Below, piece after piece: positions 11,211 through 23,088 of a stretch of 64,000 bases of DNA (positions are counted from its first letter, which is position 1; each line of letters starts with the position of its first letter). Source of the DNA: Pipra filicauda (taxonomy: Eukaryota > Chordata > Aves > Passeriformes > Pipridae); assembly GCF_003945595.2 (NCBI RefSeq), contig NW_024104368.1:1747751-1811750 (forward strand), read 5' to 3'. The translations under genes and the position numbers were made by a program. The notes under the pieces were generated by a model. That model did not search any database and was not told the origin of the DNA. It saw only the letters and a program-made list of their open reading frames with translations.

Positions 11211-13114
11211 TGGTGCACTGAGAATATTTGCATCAAAGGTCAGGCATGCCGACACTAAGATAAAAAGGAACCTAAATGTAGAAGACCAGAAATACTGAAG
11301 AAAGAGTTTCTCTATATCATATTTCCTCGGAAATGCAAGAGTAGAGCAAGATTTTATCCAAGATCTGTTCTAGAAGATAGTACATAGCAATAATGATGAT
11401 TTGTGTTGCAGAGATGATGCAGCAGATGGTGACATGAGACAAAAAGGTGTTATTATCTCAGTGATTTTTCTTCAGATTCCAAAAAAACTTGATACATGCA
11501 TATATCAGAATGCTAGGAAAAAAATACAAAAGAATGGAGAATACTGCAAAACAAATACATTAACCAAATAATAGCAAATAGTAAATAAAGCGTAGAATAA
11601 TCATGTGCATGTTTTATTAAAATAGATCTCCAGCTGAAAACTAGCCTTTGTTAATAAGACATTGTGAAAAGGTCTATAAAATGTCGCCCACCTGGGAATT
11701 CTGATTGTGCACACTGGGAACCAGTGCACTTTCATACATAAAACAGTGCTGGAAAACAAGTATTAAAATCTGAGATGTGTGGAAATGTGGGAGTCAAAGA
11801 GCCTAAACTTTACTCCCTGATATTACTTATAGCAACCAGTTTAATTTCTGTCCATTATACTCTATAGAGCTGTAAAACAGCTACAGCGTATCTCTCACAA
11901 GAAAGGATGCAAGTCCAAGTTTAATAGCCATGGACTTTATGGGGAAAGGCACTTTGTTCATACCAAAATAAATCTTTTAGAGCCTTCCATGTTTAAGGCT
12001 TCCTATTTTTTTTCCTGGGAACCTGACAGTGGAAGCTTGCCTTTCTTTGAGTCAGTGAGAGTTTTGCTGTGGATTTTACTGAGACTAGGATTATGGCTGT
12101 GGTGTTACCTGCATTATTATCCTTCACTGCTCACTCAGATAATGCTGAGCACAAACCTTAGTATCGTAAGCTTCAGAAATGGAAATCAAAGAAAGAAATT
12201 ACAGTTACTGTAACCCTATCATATAGATCAGCCACTAGACCTTGAATGGGACATCATACCTGTGGGGAAAACCAGATGCAAGTATCAGCAGCTGCCCCCA
12301 AGCTGCCCTTACTTAGGTAGACTGGAAGAAGGCTGAGCTGCAAACATCCTGACTCTAACCCACAACTGCCTCCAATTCCAATACTCCCCCTTCTGCTGCA
12401 GTCTTGATCTGATTAAACTGTCATCACACTGTTAAAGTAATGCTTCCTGGGCATTTTATGGAGCTTGGATGAAATGGAAAGGGGTAAAATGAGGGATTCA
12501 TTGAGTCCATGACACAAGGCATCACACACATGCGTGTTGGTATCTAATCTCCCCATAAAGTTAAAATAGATTTAGAATGAGATAAGAGAGGGGGGAAAAA
12601 AGTGTGTTTTACATGGTGAATTAGTTGCCTGACCTGTTTTCATAGGGGGTCACGGTCAAGCTTGAAAACATGGCTTTGAACCTTTTTGTGCTTAACAAGA
12701 AAGAAGTGTATCAGCTCACAGAGAGAGGATCCATGAGCTTTGGTCCCAGCAGTGCCCCAGGGGCTGTTTCTCTCATGGGGCACCAGGACCAAGGGGTTTT
12801 CCCTGGGAGAGATGAGTATGCAGAGGAGCAATAGTAGTGCTTGCTTCTCGGGCTCTCCTCTACTTCTGCCACTGCAAAGAATATGTATGCATGCACATGT
12901 GTATGAGACAGCTTGCTCCCATGATTCCAAAAGGAATATATAAGGAAACTGAGTTTTTACATCTTTTCCCCTTGGCTGCATTGCTTTCTCCCCGCTCCCT
13001 GTAATTTCCTTACTTTTTTTCTGGCCTTATGCAAAGAATTTGTGTGCAAACACCTCAGTGTCAGCCTAAGATTAAACCACGCAATTTTTTTCCTACCCTC
13101 AGTGGCTTCTTTTA

Positions 13115-13165
13115 TGTTGTTGTTGTTGTTTTGGTTCTTGTTGTTTGTTTATTTGTTTGTTTTGG
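13115..13165. repeat. (GTT)n/(GTTT)n simple repeat
   Basis: Five or six GTT units, then GTTT/ATTT units. Imperfect microsatellite. Confidence 0.85.
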
Positions 13166-13763
13166 ACTTTGAAGATTCAAGCTGTTTCCAGTGCTTAGTG
13201 TGCAGGTTCCATGAGCCAGTTCTCATCACTAAGGAACTCCACGTCATTTGTGACCTTCAGTTCATTTCAGCATACACATTTGTACTGTGTGTTATAGTAC
13301 AGTAGGAAGCACCCAGCAGTTGCATGGCAAAGAACAAGGCTTGCAATTGCATTTTCACAAAGCTATTTTCATGGTCCCAAGGGTTTTCTAATTGTACAGA
13401 TAGCAAATATCTGCCATTACACTCTGTGCAACAGTGCTGATTTCTGCTAAAGGCCAAACATCTCCTGAAGTGAGCGGGAGCCTGATGATGCTTGATTAGC
13501 TGTCTAGCCTGTGTTTTGCATGGAGCAAAACTGCATGGCTTTCATCTGCTGCATCTGGGGCACCAGACCCAACTTAGATTCCATGGCAGCAAAACACGTG
13601 CAGCATAAGAAAAAGGATAGGGGCCTCCACTGTGCATGTAACGTGACATGCCCTGCATAATACCCTGGGCATATGTCACAAAGAAAGAAAAGTTTCTGAA
13701 AGATCATCACACATCTTCAGACTCTGGGCTGAGCTAATGGCTGGTGCTCTGAATGCTAGCATA

Positions 13764-13797
13764 ATTTTTTGTTGGTTTTTTTTTTTTTTTTTTTTGT
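13764..13797. repeat. Poly-T tract
   Basis: T run interrupted by GTTGG, then about 20 T in a row. Read on the minus strand it is a poly-A, but no retroposed gene is recognisable beside it. Confidence 0.85.
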
Positions 13798-14099
13798 TTA
13801 TATATCAGACTGTTATTAATAACTGTTCATTTTCTACGTGGTAGATCCATGGAGCTTTTAAACATGTAAAACACCATCACTGAAGAAGCCAAGGGTGTTC
13901 ACACAAGTGTCTCACTCAATACCAGACTTGCAACAACTCCGACTTGAAATGGCTGCAAATAAAAGCACCAGGAGAGACGGAAAACCAAAAAGCAAACCCT
14001 CTCCCATTCGTGGGAACAAAGGTATTTTCTGCCAGATACTTTTGTAAGAGCTGAAGTGATCCCTTACGGATCAAATAAAATACACCTTTAAGGAATTCT

Positions 14100-14260
14100 A
14101 AATGCACGCGTGTATTCGCTTTCAGTCTCGGTGTAATGGTGGCAGTCGAGCCGTCACAATAAGCTACCCGTTGTTAACCGCCACTCAATCATCAGAGCCA
14201 CCTGATGTGCCTCTGTGTAGCCTTTTAGTTCTCACTGCTGCGATGGCTTGTTACTTAAAA
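14100..14260. promoter_or_regulatory. Possible conserved non-coding element
   Basis: Complex sequence with several CpGs (for example ATGCACGCGTGTATTCGC and GTCGAGCCGTCAC) in otherwise CpG-poor surroundings, and no repeat signature. Retained CpGs can mark constrained or unmethylated DNA; function is inference. Confidence 0.18.
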
Positions 14261-15235
14261 GAAAGCCACTGAAGGGAATATGACTGCTAGAAGAATAAGA
14301 CACTCTTACTTCTGTTCCAATTACCACAGTGCGCAAAAAAAAATTGTTGTATTAAAAAGAAAAGGCAAGAATTAAAAAAACTAATAACGTGAAGAAGAAG
14401 CTGGAATATATCCAACAAAACATTTCTCTGTCAGAAGATAAGGCTCAGCTAAAATCAGAATACACTTTGCAAATGTGTCAGTCCTGATAACGTTTTTTTG
14501 AGAGGCTGGTTAACTCTCCAGTAATTGTTGGAATTGAAATAGCATGGATTTTTTTTCTGTGCTCTGTTCCTATTGATTTCGAAAGTTGATTCAGCCTGTG
14601 TAACTCGCTTAGAAGCATGCCTCTGGTATGAAATGCTCCTGGACTATTGTTGTTGGACACAAATAGAAACACAGGCTAGCTTCCCTATATGCTCTTCCAT
14701 TAATTATTCTGGTCCACCGCTTTGCACCTTGTATATGTATTTAGGCTGAAATAAGACAAATTAGTAACAAACAAATCACTCTGAAATTAGAGAGGAGCAA
14801 GGCAGAGCAGAGCCTGTTCCCTGGAAACTAAACCACAGATACTTCAACCTAATGGTAAGTTTTAAATTTTTGTTCCATATTTGTTATTGGTGAGATTCTT
14901 AATTGTACATTTTCTTTTTTTTCTGTCACTCAGAGAAAAGGAGATTCCTTGAAAAACTTCTTTTAAAAATCATTCCTTCCTTGCTACTTCAAATAAATGA
15001 AAGTCTAAAATTTTGTCCTGAATTTTCTTTCCAGTAAAAATTATTTCTTTAAATTAAAACCATGAAAATGATACAGAGGCAAAAAATATTTGGCTCATCG
15101 ATATGTTTTAATAAGATATGCTATAAATTTTCAGTTCACTGTGGCATACACTTTTAGGGAGAAGCGTGGCCTTTGTTTAGCCAGTTGCCTGAAGTTTCAA
15201 TAAAAGCAAAGAAAATCATGTTGAAGTCAGATCAC

Positions 15236-15312
15236 CAAATACAATAGCCTGAATACAATAGCACTAATACAATACAATAGCACTAATTTACCTAAATACA
15301 ATAGCGCTAATG
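15236..15312. repeat. Short tandem repeat, ATACAATAGCACTA-type units
   Basis: AATACAATAG followed by CCTGA, CACTAAT or CGCTAAT recurs four times in a degenerate array of 15-27 bp units. Confidence 0.8.
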
Positions 15313-15872
15313 ATTTTGGCATTCCTGTAAAAGGAGGGTATTTGTGTTGGCCAGACTACTTTAAAGGAAAATCTCGTCCTATCTTTAGTTTTCCCATTTA
15401 GTAAACATATGAAGTAATATTCTGAATATGTACCTAATGGCTTTTATAACATTTCACAAACTAATCAGAGAATAAACACTACATGGATTTAGACAGTCAT
15501 CACTAAGCTGGTGAAAGGCAGGTGTGCAACTAATTGTAACCAGAAAATCGACGTATTGTCTTCCAACACCGAGTTTTTTATTTCTGTTGCAACTTTCTGC
15601 TTGTCTACTGTAGCGTGAGCAGTGCAGGCTGTTGGTGCCGATCCCACCTCTAGTGAACAAGCCCGACCTCCAAGCAAAAAAGCTTTCAGTTGCTACCCCA
15701 CTGAGGCCTTGGTACAGCAACTCCCTAGGCCAATATGCAGAACTAAATACAACAGGGTGGAAATTGTCCTTAGTATCAGAATTAAGCGTGCTCTAGCTGC
15801 TCATGAAGCCTTACTCACTCTTGAGGGAAAACTGTGTGCTGTCTATGAGAATCAACCCCAAATTTGTCAAAG

Positions 15873-16020
15873 GGTAATTATTATTATTAAATTCTATTTA
15901 TATTAATTATTATATTAATATAGACATGGTATTGTCTTACACATATTAATTACATTATAATTCATTGAAATAGTGGATAAAAATTTTTATATATTATTTA
16001 AATAAATTATTGTATGGGAT
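15873..16020. repeat. A/T-rich low-complexity block
   Basis: Dominated by ATTATTA, TATATTAAT and TTTAAATAAATTATT strings. No gene. Confidence 0.7.
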
Positions 16021-19000
16021 TTAAATAAACAAGTATTAAGAAAATATTTTTAAACCCTGAACAGCAGCAGTTTATGCTCTCTCTATCTGGCTGCACTGGC
16101 AGCATCCACTCAAGACCTGGCTGTCCAAAGGCCGTTTTTCTCCTGGTCGTTGTTTCTGCTTGGCTCAGTGGCACACTAACCCACGCTGACCCACCCCCGG
16201 GACTGGGGAGAAGCACTTAAGGGTGGCTTGCACGGGTGAAGACTTTCTGCGAGCTTCTGAAAGTGTACAGTGTCCACAGTGCTCCCTTTGCTCCCTCTAC
16301 TGGGCAATCCATTTGAGCGTCTGAAAATCATCACAGAGTCCAAACTTGGCCTCACTGCCAAGATTAAAAGCACACATTAAACCACCTTCTTTTAAATTCA
16401 AAGGGAAATTTGCTAAAACATTTCTGGCGATGAGAGAGAAACTCGCCCGCTACCAGCAGGCGCATGGGCAGAGGAAACTGCTCTCGAGTTTTTAACTAGC
16501 AGGAAAGGGAGAGCGCTGAGCCTTCAAGAACAGCTGCTGCTCAGATCCTGTTTCCACGGCTCTGGGGATAGCTTTAAGTATTTCTGCTATCCTCATTAGC
16601 AGAAGTATGCAAAACACAGCCTACTCTTTATGCGCGGGGGATGTAATAGAGTTTAGGCAGAAAAACTACCTGGGAAACTGGGAAAAAAAGGATGGATGGG
16701 GGAAGTGGAGAAGGGTCTCCCTCTTCCCTTCTAAATTCCTTCCCTCTGCTGTAGTTGATAACACGACTCAGAAAGCTGCTTTTGAAAACCACGGATGTAA
16801 TCTGCCTGGTAACATTAGGGACAAGGATGAGATGGTAAAGATGATCTACCTTAAAAGTGAATGTAAGCATAAGATGGTAGGTAGGGAGCCACTTAAATTC
16901 TTCCCAGGGGCATTATGGTTTAAAAAGTGATACTTAGAATAAAAATAATGCTTAAAATTACCTCATAATCTGGTAAGTGTGTAATAATCTTTGCAGCATC
17001 CCCGGTAGGCAGGAAGCTGTTACCAGTCCAGGTCCACAGAAGACAAAACTGAGGCAGGAGTATCAAGAAGTAGGCACTCTGATTTGTGATTTCAGCTATC
17101 CTCATCTGCTGCAGCCTTTAGAAAAAAAACAGCAATGGCTCATTGTGTCTCTATTTTTGAGAGCTACAGTGTTTTCCAAAGTGGTAAGACTGCATAGCAG
17201 ATGCTGCCCTTTGCCCAGCGGTTTAGGACATGGCACTATTACAAAGACTCACTGCCCTTTAAAACAATGCTAACAGTTTTAAGTGAAAGACAAAATCTTG
17301 TAGGCTCCCTGTAACCCATGTCCCTGCTCAAGCATTGCAGCCCATCTGTTCCATCAACCACACATTAATGGGAGACATACTGTGCCTGGGAAAACCAGGA
17401 CACATTAAGGACAAGTTGACATCTCTGATTCAGAATTTCCTCTCTGAGTTTCAAGACATATCTTTGATGCTCTGGTAACCTTGAAGTTAGACAGGTGCTA
17501 TCACAAATACTCTCCCCATTTTCTTCTGCAAGTAAACCACAAATACTGTAGTGATCCATTTTGGATCTGTAAGCTATGGTATGTACAAAACTTAAACTGA
17601 GTGATTTTTGAGTCAAAAGCTTATCCTCATGAGCAGTTTCAGTGGGGCAGCAGACCGGGAGACTCACAGTAATCACTTGTGTATTCAAGCCTCAATTTCA
17701 GAGGAAGGGACACAGCAGAACCATGGGCTCACTAGAGGTAACTGGAACTTCCAGAAGACCCAGTTCTGTCCCTGCAGTTGTGCCCCTTCACACCCACCCT
17801 GCTCTCTTTATGGAGTCAGAGTCAGTCCCAGATCCTGTTTTAATAATTATAGGTAGAAGATACACAGAGGCTATTATTGTCTTCACTACAACAACAATGG
17901 AGACTTGTTATAATCAAATGATGCAATCAAAAACACTGTTTAAAGTTAAATGGGCACACTGAAGAGGAGAATCAATGTAGGAGCAGGAGGGTGGGTAGAA
18001 ACAGGAACAGCAAAAACAATGCTGTGACTCAGCAGCAAAGCTACAGCATCACTTAGGTGGGAGGGGCCTAAGTGGCCGATAGGTGCAAGGGAATGGAGAA
18101 AGGTACATTATCCTGGAGCCTCCCACTGGGCCGGACTCCCCATCCCACTTTGGCGTGCAGCCACTGCCCCTCCCAGTGCCACCATCAAATTCATTCCTTG
18201 TCACTTTGTGGCTGTGTCTGGTCTGTCTGGTGGGGTTTGCAGTCTTGCTGTAGGCTTTTTTTCAGGACAAGCTCTGCTTTAAAAGCAGGACCCAGTCCTA
18301 AGCTCTCCTAGAAGGAGGGTGGGAGGTGGGTGCCCACTCTCCCTTAAAACTTGAAAATGCTGCTCCTTGAGACCTCAGAGGCACAGGGAGGGCTCCCCTA
18401 AAGGCCTCCTTCTGAAACTGATCATGATATATAACTGTGCTTCTTCATCATTCTTCTCCCATTTAACTGAACTTCTCTAATCTCACCATACGAGGAAAAA
18501 AAAAGTAATCTCTTTAATCATTGTGATGGTTGTGGCACAGTATGATTATAAGGCAGGATATGGATGTCACAGATATTGTAGGAGACCTGCATATATCTCG
18601 CGAGCAAGATGACACCAATAAAATTTATAGGCATGAAAATGCTGTCTTTGAAAGCCTTACTCTCACCTTCCAATAATTTAGTGAAACTCCAGGCTGTATG
18701 TGTAGCAGTGATTATGGAGTAAAGGCTTGTACCACTGGAGTGGTTGAAGACAGAAGCTGTACAGACAGTTAAAGTACCTGGACAGTCTCTTGAGAGATCC
18801 AGTTTGTGATTCATTTGGTTTACAAGAAACTGGAAACAGCCCACAGAAGTGATTTACAAGATTTTTAGAAGATTGATAAAGCTACAGTACGCTGAGCTGT
18901 TGAACACCAGCAGCAATTTTTGTCCCAGACAGAGGATTAGAAACAGGTCTTAATGAGTTGTTTAAACATTTCAGTATTATATTTTTATGCACATAATTAA

Positions 19001-20700
19001 ATGAGAAAATAAAAGGCAAATATGAAATGATCTTAAAAAGAAAGAAACAATATGAAAGGCAAAGTGAATTATAGAAAAAGAAATTATATAGAAAAAATAA
19101 TGGCTAGAACAAAGTGATTCCCATACAACAGATAAACTCTCTGGTGCATTTCATCTCTTTGTACTTGCAGACTTTCTGTGAGTAGATCGTGACTTCTTCA
19201 GAGCTAATAACACTTAGAGCTCCTTTAATGAATTACTGATAACTTTCTAAGCTTCAGAACTTGATGTCTTTTTTTTTTTTCTTCTTTTCTTCTGTGGATG
19301 GAAAGTATTTGCTCTTTCTCTTGTAGCCCAAGAGAGCCCCAAAACCCACTGCAACAGTTTCCTGTGGATTCCACGCTGTAAACATTTACTGTAATGTCCG
19401 TGGGCAGGAAGTTGCTGAAGCCTGGCCTAATGCTTCTGCATCTGAGAGCAGTCTGGTTTGGTACTCAAGAAAGTATCAAAAAGCTGCAACTGGGGCTTTT
19501 CTTATATCCAGGTTGTTTCTAATGGCTTTCTCCTGTGCCGTGGCCATGATGACTGATGAAGTGTCGGCTCATCCTCAAATCACCTTCATTGAGCCATTCC
19601 CAGTGAGACCAATTGCCTCCTTCCACAGACACTGCAGAAAATTAAAAGCTTGGAGAATTCTGCCATGTGTGAGATATGCTTAAGAGGGGTCAAAAAGGTT
19701 CAGAAATTTTGGAGAGCAAGGGAGCATAGATGAGTTGCGTGACTGCCTAGCCTTTCTTTTCACAGGAAAATATAATCATAAAGAAATTATCAAATTATAA
19801 TTATCATTAACCACTTGCAAAGGAATACTTAAAAGGAAGTGGCTGAAACACAGGCATTGTATGAAAATGTTCTCCTATGTCTAGTATAATAATCAAATAA
19901 AGCTTCTCGTAACTTCAGTGGAAGCGAGTTGGCAAGGCAGGCTGAATGTGTCCCTTGGTACAGCCCAAGATGCAATTACAGCATGCAGTAAAACTGGTGG
20001 AGATGAAAACCAAATATTTTTCTCACCCTAATATTAACTTGAATACAAAAAGCTGTGGTGTCTTTCTATTCTCTAGATATATTAATTTAAGAAACTGCTG
20101 AAAAACGTTGTCAAAAAAACATTTTTGTTTTTCCAGCAGATCTGCTACAATATTTTAGAACCAGTATTTCGTGCCTTTCTACAAAGCCATGTGGATTTCT
20201 TCTCAGGGATTTATCTCTCTTACCTAAGCAGACAATGCTTTAGGTCTCACTATCATAAGAGTCTTGAGCTGTCTTTTTGCCTAATTGGCCGCTGATCTTA
20301 TAATCATTCTTGCTGCCAGTCGTGCTATGCTCCATTGATTTCAACACAGCTTTGCTCATAGCCTCAGCTGCAGGATTAGAGTTTATAGGACCCTCATATG
20401 TAGACAGTTGAAAAACACCAATTATTTTCATAGGAATTGTTTTCTTCTTTAAAAATACCAGTGAAAACAGCCTTCTTTGTTACCAATGAAAAATGAAAGT
20501 GAAAACAGAAAAGACTGACCAAAGCAATAAAAAAGTGCATTTCCCCCTATCTTGTTTTGCTGTAAAATTTGTTACCAAAAAATAGGGAAACAAGAATGAG
20601 GCCTTTCTAGTGAAAGCCCATTTCACACGATCTTCTCTTGAGTGAAAAGTTACCACTTAACTTCTCTAAATAAGACCACAGGACAGCTGTAGGGCAAAAA

Positions 20701-20939
20701 AATAGCGTGGCCAAAAAAAAAATAGCGTGGCCAGCAGGAGCAGGGAAGTGAGTTACATTCAGTTCTGGGCCCCTCAGTTTACTGGAGCGGGTCCAATGGT
20801 AATCCCTTTAGATCTTCACTTACTACTGAACTAGCCAGGTGGGGGTTGTCACTCAGCAGTGCTACAACTATGGAAAACCCTTGGAGGAGAAGCAATAGTT
20901 CCTAAAATACTCGATCTCTCATCGATTCTATGATTCTAG
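20701..20939 (+). mobile_element. Collapsed CR1 fragment interleaved with duplicated unique sequence
   Basis: CR1 pieces occur in correct plus-strand order but with large gaps. They are AGCGTGGCCAGCAGGAGCAG (20722-20750 region), TTCTGGGCCCCTCAGTTT and CTGGAGCGGGTCC (20763-20794), CCAGGTGGGGGTTG (about 20835-20848), and the tail CTCGATCTCTCATCGATTCTATGATTCTAG (20910-20939, written here in two overlapping CR1 3'-end blocks). Between them lie four blocks of non-CR1 sequence that also occur, in the same order, just downstream at 20954-21064. A 13-bp duplication (AATAGCGTGGCCA) stands at the left edge (20701-20713 and 20721-20733). It is far shorter than any ordinary CR1 3' end of the same span, so it is either heavily rearranged or an assembly chimera. 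Confidence 0.75.
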
Positions 20940-20953
20940 AGGATCTGGACCAT

Positions 20954-21080
20954 AGTTACATTCAGCAGTACAAATGGTAATCCCTTTAGATCTTCACTTA
21001 CTAAACCACACTGCAGTGCTACAACTATGGAAAACCCTTGAGGAAAGCAATAGTTCCTAAAATATCTCTCTCATGTGATG
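20954..21080. repeat. Second copy of the unique sequence that interrupts the CR1
   Basis: Blocks shared with the mosaic: AGTTACATTCAG (20751-20762 and 20954-20965); a 31-bp block at 20795-20825 and 20973-21003; a 26-bp block at 20857-20882 and 21014-21039; AAGCAATAGTTCCTAAAATA (20890-20909 and 21045-21064). The blocks are identical, so the duplication is recent or artefactual. In this copy they are separated by short stretches without CR1. Confidence 0.9.
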
Positions 21081-23027
21081 AGAGTCTTTTTTTGGCAGCC
21101 TCTCATTAAGACCTGCCCAGGCTCCTTCTTGCTTGGTTTGCAGGTTTGGGCGAGATCATAGTCAATACTTGCTGCAATTTGATTGGAAGACTATCAGGCT
21201 CAAAGTAATTCTTTCAGTGACACTCTCAAACCTTTGAGATCAAAGGTGCTGACTGAAGTTGGTTTTCACATCGAGATTACAACATTATTTGATTTCATAG
21301 TAGTGTAGTCCCCAGAGAAGACATGAGTTGATTATGCAGTAATTCCAGGAGTGCCTCAAATCTCTCAGGGAGAGATGAATTCCATAAAACCAATTGTAAA
21401 GAAAGGACAATTGACCCTAGTGGCATTTTTTTTGTTGGTGGTGTGCTCTTTTTTTTTTTTTTAGGAAAACTGCAAGTCCTATTAAGATGCCGTGCAAATA
21501 ATTGAGTCTGACAGCCTGTGGCTTCAACAAGCTCTCTGTTGGGGGTGGGGAGGAAGTCTAGAAGCCAGCTGAGGGCTAGATTGTGGATCACAGACCTTGC
21601 ACTCCTGTTTGAAAGGTACATTACAAAAACAAAGGCAACAAGCAGCTTACGAGGCTCCGGGGAAGACCCTACAGCATTTTGCTGCGAGTCTACAGACAAG
21701 TTCATGCTACTGCATGCAGCGTGGGATATAGGTGCAAGTTTATGAACAGAGACAACTAAAAGTGGGACTCAGAGTTTTTTAATAACTCAATCACAGATTA
21801 GAAAGCCATGTATGAACAGTGTTAGGTCAAGTTAAAGACTAGCAAAAGATATAATCTAGCAATGAAGACTTCCATGCCAAGAACTGCTGTGTGGCAGAAA
21901 TCACCAATACATGCTTCATATTGTAAAATTTTCCTTACCAGAGGAATGGAAATAATAGTTCCCCAACCTATTGTTGTGGCAGCATGCGGGCACAACTTTT
22001 TCTGTAGAAAAAGGTGGGTAAGGCAGAAAGAACATCTAGCCTACAACTAGACTTTTTTTATGAGTCTATAGATCTCCTCTTGGGCAGGCAGTAATGGAAC
22101 AATACCTCCCATTAGCAGAGGCATTGCTATTTATAAATGTTTATTCTATATTATATTTCTAAATTGTATTTAGAAATCATTGTTAAAAAGCAAGTATGTA
22201 ATAAATTTCTGCATTATTTTTGAAATTGCTTTGGTCATATATTGTTTTCAGAACATGAAGACAGATAGACATCTGGCCTGGGGGAGTAAAATGGCACAAA
22301 CAACTTTTTGAAGTATAACTATTTCCAATTATTGATGTTAAAAAAAAACCCAACAACCGAATGTTAAATCTTCCTGAAATGCTGGCTCTAAAATTAAGCC
22401 ATAAGCAGACACCGTGCATGGCAGAATCCCGGGTCAATTGGGCTGTGTGTGCAAAGAAATGACCAACTTTCCCATTCCAGCTCATAAACTGGAAAGAGAT
22501 CTGTTTTCTCAAAGGATGGTCTGAGGCCACCAAAATGCCTCTTTTTACAAGCAACATATGATATGAGAGACCTAACACCTGAATATTAGAAAAGAAGCTA
22601 ACCGAATGTTCCTCAACACATCCATGTATCCAGCATCTCAGGCTTTTGTAGAAATAATTGGAAAATGCAAATGTTTGTGAATCACACAAATTACACATTA
22701 CACAATCTTTAATTTCCTTTTGAGAAACATACTTTGAAAGAAAGGAAGTAATGTTTCTGAAGGAGTATAAAAAGCATCAGGTGCTTTTGCACTTTAGTGT
22801 GCTGCTTCCAGAATCAAAACCTATCAACTCTAGTTTTAAAAAAACAAGATCACTTTGAGAATCTGGCCAGAGAGCTATTAAAATGAAAGAGACTTTTAGA
22901 AGCACAGTGACTGAGGTGTTATCACTCTCGGGCACATGTGGCCAATATTCAACCAGATTCTGACACCTTCACTGTACCGTCCAATTCTGCAGAATAACAG
23001 TACACGTAAGGACTGGAAAAGAACTCC

Positions 23028-23088
23028 TTTTTTATTTTTTTTTTCAGAGACAAAATCCAAAACAGGTTTGAACTTTTTTTTTTTTTTA
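23028..23088. repeat. Two T-rich tracts
   Basis: CTTTTTTATTTTTTTTTC and a run of about 14 T flank a short unique segment. Simple sequence. Confidence 0.75.

Larger units (their letters stand above)
11211..20700. other. Non-coding stretch, no gene seen
   Basis: About 9.5 kb of mostly unique AT-rich sequence. Simple repeats lie at 13115-13165, 13764-13797, 15236-15312, 15873-16020 and 19268-19281. The segment around 16430-16640 has more CpG than its surroundings but is too short and weak to call a CpG island. A possible conserved element lies at 14100-14260. No exon could be supported. Confidence 0.6.

Noticed and set aside
16430..16930. Promoter/CpG island with a 107-codon frame at 16607-16930
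   Set aside because: CpG enrichment is slight and short, and the translation resembles no known protein. An overlapping minus-strand frame of similar length argues for composition rather than coding.
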